Source of the DNA: Paraconexibacter algicola
GTDB lineage: Bacteria > Actinomycetota > Thermoleophilia > Solirubrobacterales > Solirubrobacteraceae
Direction: 5' to 3'
DNA: 64,000 nucleotides
NCBI RefSeq assembly: GCF_003044185.1
Contig: NZ_PYYB01000001.1
Span: 1,488,001-1,552,000, forward strand
Positions 59,350 through 64,000 of this stretch are shown piece by piece. The notes under the pieces are model-generated. The model made no database searches, was not told the origin of the DNA, and was given only the letters and a program-made list of their open reading frames with translations. The translations under genes were made by a program, and so were the position numbers. Numbering within the stretch: position 1 is the first letter of the stretch; the number at the start of each line of letters is the position of its first letter.

Positions 59350-60510
59350 TTAGGCGGCCGCGGCCGCGCCGACTTCGGCGTACACGGTGCCCTCGAACGC
59401 CAGTGCCCCCATGACGATCTTCTCGTCGAAGAACGGCAGGGCCTGGGTGAGCACGGCACCGCAGAGCCCGGCGGCTCGGTCGACCCAGAAGTAGCAGTTG
59501 GTCAGGCCCGCCCAGTCGCCGGTCCCGGCGTGCCGCATGCCCGGCAGGTTGGCGAGCATCAGGTGCAGGCCCAGGCCCCAGTCCTGCGGCAGCGGCGCCG
59601 AGGGCACGTCGTTGCAGAGCAGCGGGTCGGAGCTCTTGATGACGTCGGGGAGCGCGATGTCGCCCAGCGACGGGGTGAACATCAGCTCGACGCTCTCCGC
59701 CGAGAGGATCCGCGTGCCGTCGAGCTCGCCGCCGCCGAGCAGCATGCGCATGAAGCGCCCGTAGTCGCCGACGGTGGAGTACGACCCGCCGCCACCGCTG
59801 TGGATCTCCGGCGGGGTGGGCAGCTCGATCCCGTTGGGCTGCAGCGTGCCGTCGGGCATCCGCGACTGCATCGGGATCAGCCGGTCCGCGGAGCCGGACG
59901 CGTCGAACGTCGTGCTCGTCATGCCGAGCGGACCCCAGACGTGCTCGCCGAGGTACTCGCCGAGCGTCTGGCCGCTGACGGCCTCGACGACCTGGCCGGC
60001 CCAGTCGGTGCTGATCCCGTACTCCCAGGTCGTGCCGGGGTCGTTCACCAGCGGCAGCGTGAGCATGCTCCGGTGGAAGGCCAGGACGCTCGGCGTCCCG
60101 GTGACCTCGTGGTACTTCACGAGCTTCTCGTTTAGGAACGCGTATCCGTGGCCGCTGGTGTGGTTGAGCAGCTGGCGGACGGTCGACTGCGTCTTCGGCG
60201 CGCGCAGGATCGGGGTGTCGCCGTCGAAGCCGTCGAGCACCTGCAGCTCGCCGTAGGCGGGGATGTACTCGCGGACCTCGGCGTCCAGCGACACCTTCCC
60301 GGCGTCGACGAGGTGCAGCACCGCGGCGGTCGTCATCGCCTTGGTCATCGAGGCGATCCGGAACAGGGTGTCCGCCGTCGCGGTCCCGAAGCCGCTCTCG
60401 TAGAGCACCCCGTCGGCGTTCGCGGCGATCGCCGCCCCGCCCACGTAGCTGCCCTGCTCCACCGCGCTTCCGAAGAGCGCGTCGATCTTTCCGCCGTCGA
60501 TCTGGGTCAT
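59350..60510 (-). CDS. Serine hydrolase, class C beta-lactamase/EstB-like
   Basis: The 386-residue product has SxxK in FRIASMTKAMTTAAVL (Ser about 54), the second-motif region TTWEYGISTDWAG with Tyr but Ile in place of the Asn of Y-x-N, and a C-terminal HAGTGDWAG equivalent to KTG/HxG. No signal peptide is visible, so it is probably a cytoplasmic esterase rather than a penicillin-degrading enzyme. TAGGGT at 60523-60518 ends 8 nt before the ATG. It is divergent from the alpha/beta-hydrolase/WS-DGAT operon across 104 bp. Confidence 0.9.
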   Translation of the reverse strand: MTQIDGGKIDALFGSAVEQGSYVGGAAIAANADGVLYESGFGTATADTLFRIASMTKAMTTAAVLHLVDAGKVSLDAEVREYIPAYGELQVLDGFDGDTPILRAPKTQSTVRQLLNHTSGHGYAFLNEKLVKYHEVTGTPSVLAFHRSMLTLPLVNDPGTTWEYGISTDWAGQVVEAVSGQTLGEYLGEHVWGPLGMTSTTFDASGSADRLIPMQSRMPDGTLQPNGIELPTPPEIHSGGGGSYSTVGDYGRFMRMLLGGGELDGTRILSAESVELMFTPSLGDIALPDVIKSSDPLLCNDVPSAPLPQDWGLGLHLMLANLPGMRHAGTGDWAGLTNCYFWVDRAAGLCGAVLTQALPFFDEKIVMGALAFEGTVYAEVGAAAAA

Positions 60511-60517
60511 GCGACCG

Positions 60518-60523
60518 ACCCTA
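60518..60523 (-). promoter_or_regulatory. -10 element of serine hydrolase gene
   Basis: TAGGGT on the minus strand, ending 8 nt before the ATG at 60510. Confidence 0.4.
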
Positions 60524-60602
60524 TCCGCGCGAGGCCACCCCGCAGGGTCGGACTTCGCCTGCCGAACGGGGGAGGCGCACCTCTCGCGCGGCCGCGAGCA
60601 CA

Positions 60603-60628
60603 TAGCCTTCGGACGTGCCGTCCGAAGG
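60603..60628 (+). promoter_or_regulatory. -10 box plus 9-bp dyad centred on a leaderless start codon
   Basis: TAGCCT (60603-60608) ends 7 nt before the GTG at 60615. CCTTCGGAC (60606-60614) and GTCCGAAGG (60620-60628) form a perfect 9-bp inverted repeat whose 5-nt centre GTGCC contains the start codon. If transcription begins at the GTG the left arm is not in the mRNA, so the dyad is more likely a DNA operator than an RNA hairpin. Confidence 0.55.
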
Positions 60629-61442
60629 TCCAGCGCCATACCACCGGGGAGGGCAGGGCTCCCCGCTCGTCCTCCTGCACGGATTCACCGGGACGTGGCG
60701 CATGTGGCGGCCGGTCCTCGCGCCGCTCGAGAGCTGCCACGACGTCATCGCGCTGACGCTGCCGTGCCACCACGGCGGCCCGGACATCGCGCCCGGTGCG
60801 ACGGTGGGGATCGCGGCGCTGGCCGATGCGTTGGAGCGCTCGCTCGACGACCTCGGCCTCGACACCGTGCACCTCAGCGGCAACTCGCTCGGCGGCTGGC
60901 TCTCGCTGGAGCTCGCCCGGCGTGGCCGCGCGCGGTCCGTCGTCGCTCTCTCGCCCGCCGGTGGCTGGGAGGAGATGCGCGACCTGCAGCGGACCGCGAG
61001 GATCATCGGCAGCAGCGTGCGCCTCGGCATCCGCGCCGCGCCGTTCCTGCGGGCCGAGCTGCTGCCGGGCCCGGTCCGCAAGTTCGCGCTGCGCGCGACG
61101 ATGGAGCGCGGGGACCGCGTCCCGCCGGATGCCCTGCTGGAGATGCTGGAGGATCTCGGCGGCTGCACGATCCTCGACTCGTTCATGGAGGCGACGGTCC
61201 GCGACGGCCCGTTCTCGCAGGACATGTCGCACGTGACCTGCCCGATCCGGGTGGCGTGGTCGCAGAACGACCGCACGATCCCGGCCGACCGGCACGGCCG
61301 CCCGCTGCTGCAGCACCTGCCACAGGCCGAGTTCCTGGCGATGCACGGCGTCGGCCACGTGCCGATGTACGACGACCCGGCGCAGGTCGCGGCGACGATC
61401 CTCGAGGTCACGACCGCGGTGGACGAGGCGCTGGTCGGATGA
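60615..61442 (+). CDS. Alpha/beta-hydrolase
   Basis: The 275-residue product has VLLHGFTGTWRMWRPV (oxyanion HG), GNSLGG nucleophile elbow (about residue 95), a lid region, IRVAWSQNDRTIP with the acid and MHGVGHVPMYDDP with the His. The start is fixed at the GTG at 60615, since an in-frame TAG lies at 60603. It is translationally coupled to the acyltransferase gene (ATGA overlap). It may provide or remove acyl chains for that enzyme, or hydrolyse an ester of the catabolic substrate. Confidence 0.9.
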   Translation: MPSEGPAPYHRGGQGSPLVLLHGFTGTWRMWRPVLAPLESCHDVIALTLPCHHGGPDIAPGATVGIAALADALERSLDDLGLDTVHLSGNSLGGWLSLELARRGRARSVVALSPAGGWEEMRDLQRTARIIGSSVRLGIRAAPFLRAELLPGPVRKFALRATMERGDRVPPDALLEMLEDLGGCTILDSFMEATVRDGPFSQDMSHVTCPIRVAWSQNDRTIPADRHGRPLLQHLPQAEFLAMHGVGHVPMYDDPAQVAATILEVTTAVDEALVG

Positions 61443-62848
61443 CCGCGGCCCCGGTGAACCCCTACGACCGCCTGCAGGTCCGCTGGGGTCAGGGCACGGA
61501 GATGAACGCGCTCGAGGCCGCGCTCTGGCGCGCGAGCGCGAACCCGGGCTTCCGCGCGGCGAGCGTCGTGGTCGAGGTGCTCGACACCGTGCCGGACTGG
61601 CAGCGGCTCGTCGACGGTCACCGCTTCGGCCTCGCGCGGATCCCGCGCCTGCGCCAGCGGGTGGTGGACGACCCGCTGCGGATCGGCCCGCCGGCCTGGT
61701 GCGACACGCGGGTCGACCTCGCCCACCACGTCCGGCGCGTCGCGCTGCGCCCGGGCTCCTCGGTGCAGGACGCCCTGGAGGTCGCGGCCGACCTCCACAT
61801 GACCGTGTTCGATCCGGACCGGCCGCTGTGGCAGGGCGTGCTGGTCGAAGGCCTCGCGGACGGGAAGGCCGTCTACCTCCTCAAGGTCCACCACGCGCTC
61901 GCGGACGGCGCGGGGATCATCGAGCTGTTCGACCTCGTGCACAGCGATCGGCGCGAGCCGACCTCGGGCAAGCCGCTGCTCCCCGACACCGCGCACGACG
62001 ACCGCTGGGCGCTCGGCCTCAGCGTGCAGCACGCCGCGCGCCTGGCCGCCCGCGCGCCGCTGGCCGCCGCGAAGCTCGCGTTCGGCGGCGCGACGGCGGT
62101 GAGCCGTCCGGCGCGCACCGTCGGCGGCGTGCGCACCACCGCGACCGCCGTCGACCGCCTGGTGTCCGGCGCGCCCGGCCGCCCCTCCACCCTCCTGCGC
62201 GGTCGCGGCGCCGCCCGGCAGTTCCGCTTCCTCGAGCTCGCGACCGCCGACCTGCGCGCGGCGGCGGACCGCAACGGCGCCTCGCTGGGGGACGTCTTCC
62301 TCGCGGGCGCGCTGGGCGGCGTCGCCCGCTACGCGGCCGACCGTGGCGAGCAGCTCGGGGACATCCCGGTCGCCGTGCCGACCGGCGTCCACCTCGCGGG
62401 CGCGACGATGAACCGCCTCGCCCGTGCCCGCATCGCGGGTCCCGCGGGCGTGCTCGACCCGACCGAGCGGATCCGCGTCGCGGGCCTCCGCGCGCGCGAG
62501 GTCTGGGAGGCGCCGCCGGTCGACCTCCTGCGCGCCACCGCCGCCGTCCTCAGCCGCGCGCCGACGCCGCTGCTCGAGCGCATCGCCGGCGGCTTCACGC
62601 GCGCGTGCGACCTGCAGTGCTTCACGTTCCGCGGGCTGGACCGCGAGGCGTACGTCGCGGGCGCGAAGGTCGAGTCGATGGCGGTCTTCGGCCCGACCGC
62701 GGGCGCGGCGGTCACGATGACGATCACCTCGCACGGCGAGCGCTGCGGCATCGGCCTCACCTCGGACTCCGCGGCGGTGACGGATCCCGACGGGCTGCGC
62801 GATGCGACCGCGGACGCGTTCGACGAGCTGCTCGCGGCCCACCGGTGA
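61439..62848 (+). CDS. WS/DGAT-type O-acyltransferase (wax ester/triacylglycerol synthase family)
   Basis: The 469-residue product contains the catalytic HHxxxDG motif in KVHHALADGAGIIELF (about residues 145-151). The N-terminal domain (WRASANPGFRAASVVVEVLD, IPRLRQRVVDDP) and C-terminal domain (GAALGG-like LGDVFLAGALGGVARYAAD, MTITSHGERCGIGLTSD) match the family. It transfers acyl groups from acyl-CoA to alcohols or diacylglycerol for storage lipid. The ATG overlaps the hydrolase stop. It is followed after 60 bp by the third P450 gene in the same direction. Confidence 0.92.
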   Translation: MTAAPVNPYDRLQVRWGQGTEMNALEAALWRASANPGFRAASVVVEVLDTVPDWQRLVDGHRFGLARIPRLRQRVVDDPLRIGPPAWCDTRVDLAHHVRRVALRPGSSVQDALEVAADLHMTVFDPDRPLWQGVLVEGLADGKAVYLLKVHHALADGAGIIELFDLVHSDRREPTSGKPLLPDTAHDDRWALGLSVQHAARLAARAPLAAAKLAFGGATAVSRPARTVGGVRTTATAVDRLVSGAPGRPSTLLRGRGAARQFRFLELATADLRAAADRNGASLGDVFLAGALGGVARYAADRGEQLGDIPVAVPTGVHLAGATMNRLARARIAGPAGVLDPTERIRVAGLRAREVWEAPPVDLLRATAAVLSRAPTPLLERIAGGFTRACDLQCFTFRGLDREAYVAGAKVESMAVFGPTAGAAVTMTITSHGERCGIGLTSDSAAVTDPDGLRDATADAFDELLAAHR

Positions 62849-62908
62849 GGGAGGCGCAGTACCCCTCGGGGGGAGGACACGCCCCGACGGTCCTGATCTG
62901 CTGGCCCC

Positions 62909-64000
62909 ATGGCCACAGCACGTGTCGAGCACGACATCTCCAGCTTCGGGTTCTGGCGGGACCTGACCTTCGACCAGCGCGAGGAGACCTTCGCGAAGCT
63001 CCGCGCCGAGTCGCCGATCTCCCGGCACCGTCCGCTGGAGTCGCACCTCCTGGAGCCGGAGGAGGGCGCCCGCGACTTCTGGGGCATCAACACCCACGAG
63101 CTGATCCAGAAGGCCTCGCGCGACACGAAGACGTTCAGCTCCGCGAGCGGCATCTTCATGGAGGACTTCCCCGACGTCGTCATCCAGGGGTCGCTGTCGT
63201 TCATCGTCACCGACGCGCCGCGCCACAAGGAGCTGCGCGGGATCGTCTGGTCGGCGTTCACCCCGGGCAACATGCGCAAGCTCGAGCACGACATCGCCGC
63301 GCAGGCGAAGCAGATCGTCGACGAGATCGCGCCCCTCGGCGAGGCGGACCTGGCGACCACGCTGTGCAAGCAGCTTCCCGGCCGCCTGTTCGCGAACCTG
63401 TTCGGCATCCCGCCCGGGGATCTGCGCGAGGAGGTCATGCAGTGCGCCGAGGACATGGCGTCCTGGTCCGACGAGGAGCTGCGCGACGGCAAGGAGGCGA
63501 TCGAGCTGTTCGGCGACGCCGCGTTCCGCCTCAACGACATCGCGCTCGACGCGATCGCCGCGCGGCGCGAGAACCCGCAGGACGACCTGCTCACCTGGGT
63601 CTGCCAGGCGCAGACCGAGGACGGCACGCTCGAGGACTGGGAGGTCGGCTCGTTCTTCGCGCTGCTCTCCGCGGCGGCGAACGACACGACCCGCCACACG
63701 ATCGCCCACACGATCTGGAACTTCGAGCGGTTCCCGGAGCAGAAGCAGCTGTGGCAGGCGAACCTCACCGACGCGACGCTCGGCGAGCAGCTCGCCGAGG
63801 AGGCGGTCCGCTACGCCACGCCGCTGCTGCACTTCCGCCGCACGGTCACGCAGGACGTCGAGTTCGGCGGCGTGGAGATGAAGGCCGGTGACAAGGTCGC
63901 GCTCTGGTACTGCTCGGGCAACCGCGACGAGCAGGTCTTCGACCGGCCGATGGAGTTCGACATCACCCGTGAGGTCAACCGCCACGTCGGCTTCGGCGGC
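62909..64000 (+). CDS. Cytochrome P450 (paralogue 3, 3' end cut by window)
   Basis: 364 residues are visible from the ATG at 62909 to the window edge. I-helix AANDTTR, the E-x-x-R region EEAVRYATP, PLLHFRRTVT and VALWYCSGNRDEQ are present. GIFMEDFPDV links it to the P450s at 39840 and 50871. The sequence stops in the haem loop (HVGFGG), just before the expected axial Cys, so completeness cannot be judged. It lies downstream of the WS/DGAT gene, suggesting a linked hydrophobic-substrate function. Confidence 0.93.
   Translation, partial: MATARVEHDISSFGFWRDLTFDQREETFAKLRAESPISRHRPLESHLLEPEEGARDFWGINTHELIQKASRDTKTFSSASGIFMEDFPDVVIQGSLSFIVTDAPRHKELRGIVWSAFTPGNMRKLEHDIAAQAKQIVDEIAPLGEADLATTLCKQLPGRLFANLFGIPPGDLREEVMQCAEDMASWSDEELRDGKEAIELFGDAAFRLNDIALDAIAARRENPQDDLLTWVCQAQTEDGTLEDWEVGSFFALLSAAANDTTRHTIAHTIWNFERFPEQKQLWQANLTDATLGEQLAEEAVRYATPLLHFRRTVTQDVEFGGVEMKAGDKVALWYCSGNRDEQVFDRPMEFDITREVNRHVGFGG

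Noticed and set aside
60521-63985. 1154-residue minus-strand frame and similar long antisense frames (39645-44195, 27518-30517)
   Set aside because: They run opposite to genes with complete family motifs and show no recognisable domain; only segments coinciding with real genes were kept.
1-64000. CRISPR arrays, tRNA or rRNA genes, insertion sequences, prophage or toxin-antitoxin modules
   Set aside because: No regularly spaced repeats, transposase or integrase motifs, or recognisable RNA gene structures were seen. The tandem repeats present are inside protein genes (VPGPTTT, RTX and RCC1).

Overview
This is a very GC-rich chromosomal window with dense, mostly uninterrupted coding on both strands. 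It carries about 57 protein genes, and I recognised no rRNA, tRNA, CRISPR array, transposase or phage gene. The gene content is actinobacterial: a fused PafBC regulator, Lhr helicase, an ECF42-type sigma factor with its DGPF partner, F420-type LLM and PPOX proteins, a WS/DGAT acyltransferase, PucR/CdaR regulators and many P450/acyl-CoA genes. The secreted choice-of-anchor, RTX and RCC1 proteins together with this catabolic set suggest the class Thermoleophilia (Solirubrobacterales-like). That placement is inference from gene content, not a phylogeny.

Layout. 1-6.4 kb: a minus-strand operon (Nei-type DNA glycosylase, glycerophosphodiester phosphodiesterase, Tat-exported flavin amine oxidase), a GlcD-type oxidase, a soluble HMG-CoA reductase and an EamA exporter divergent from an Lrp regulator. 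7-8.9 kb: a DGPF/ECF42 sigma module bracketed by two near-identical 56-bp repeats. 9-15 kb: Lhr, family-5 uracil-DNA glycosylase and TetR. 15-22.5 kb: lipoprotein, secreted lipase, RmlD (preceded by a possible 32-aa ORF), LURP-one-like protein, a small exported protein, PPOX protein and two exported choice-of-anchor-type proteins, one ending in RTX repeats. 22.6-28.3 kb: PafBC, a LuxR response regulator followed by a 65-aa stand-alone HisKA protein, a YhaM-type nuclease and three small or membrane proteins. 28.3-36 kb: hydrolase, L,D-transpeptidase, secreted phosphoesterase, Nramp transporter, galactose-oxidase-like protein and an HNH lipoprotein.

36-64 kb is an accessory-looking catabolic island. 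It holds three paralogous P450s (the last truncated by the window edge), three PucR-type regulators, two TetR regulators, a DUF2236 oxygenase, an LLM monooxygenase, a GMC oxidoreductase, two FAD/nitrilase-type enzymes, acyl-CoA dehydrogenase, acyl-CoA synthetase, a crotonase, a WS/DGAT and several hydrolases. The simplest reading is oxidation of a hydrophobic substrate by P450, GMC and LLM enzymes, CoA activation and beta-oxidation-like steps. Storage as wax or triacylglycerol may follow. The substrate cannot be read from sequence.

A recurring signal is a TANNNT (-10-like) box that ends about 7 nt before the start codon of many genes. This implies widespread leaderless transcription, and it helped fix several start codons. 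At two divergent gene pairs the -10 boxes of both strands overlap.
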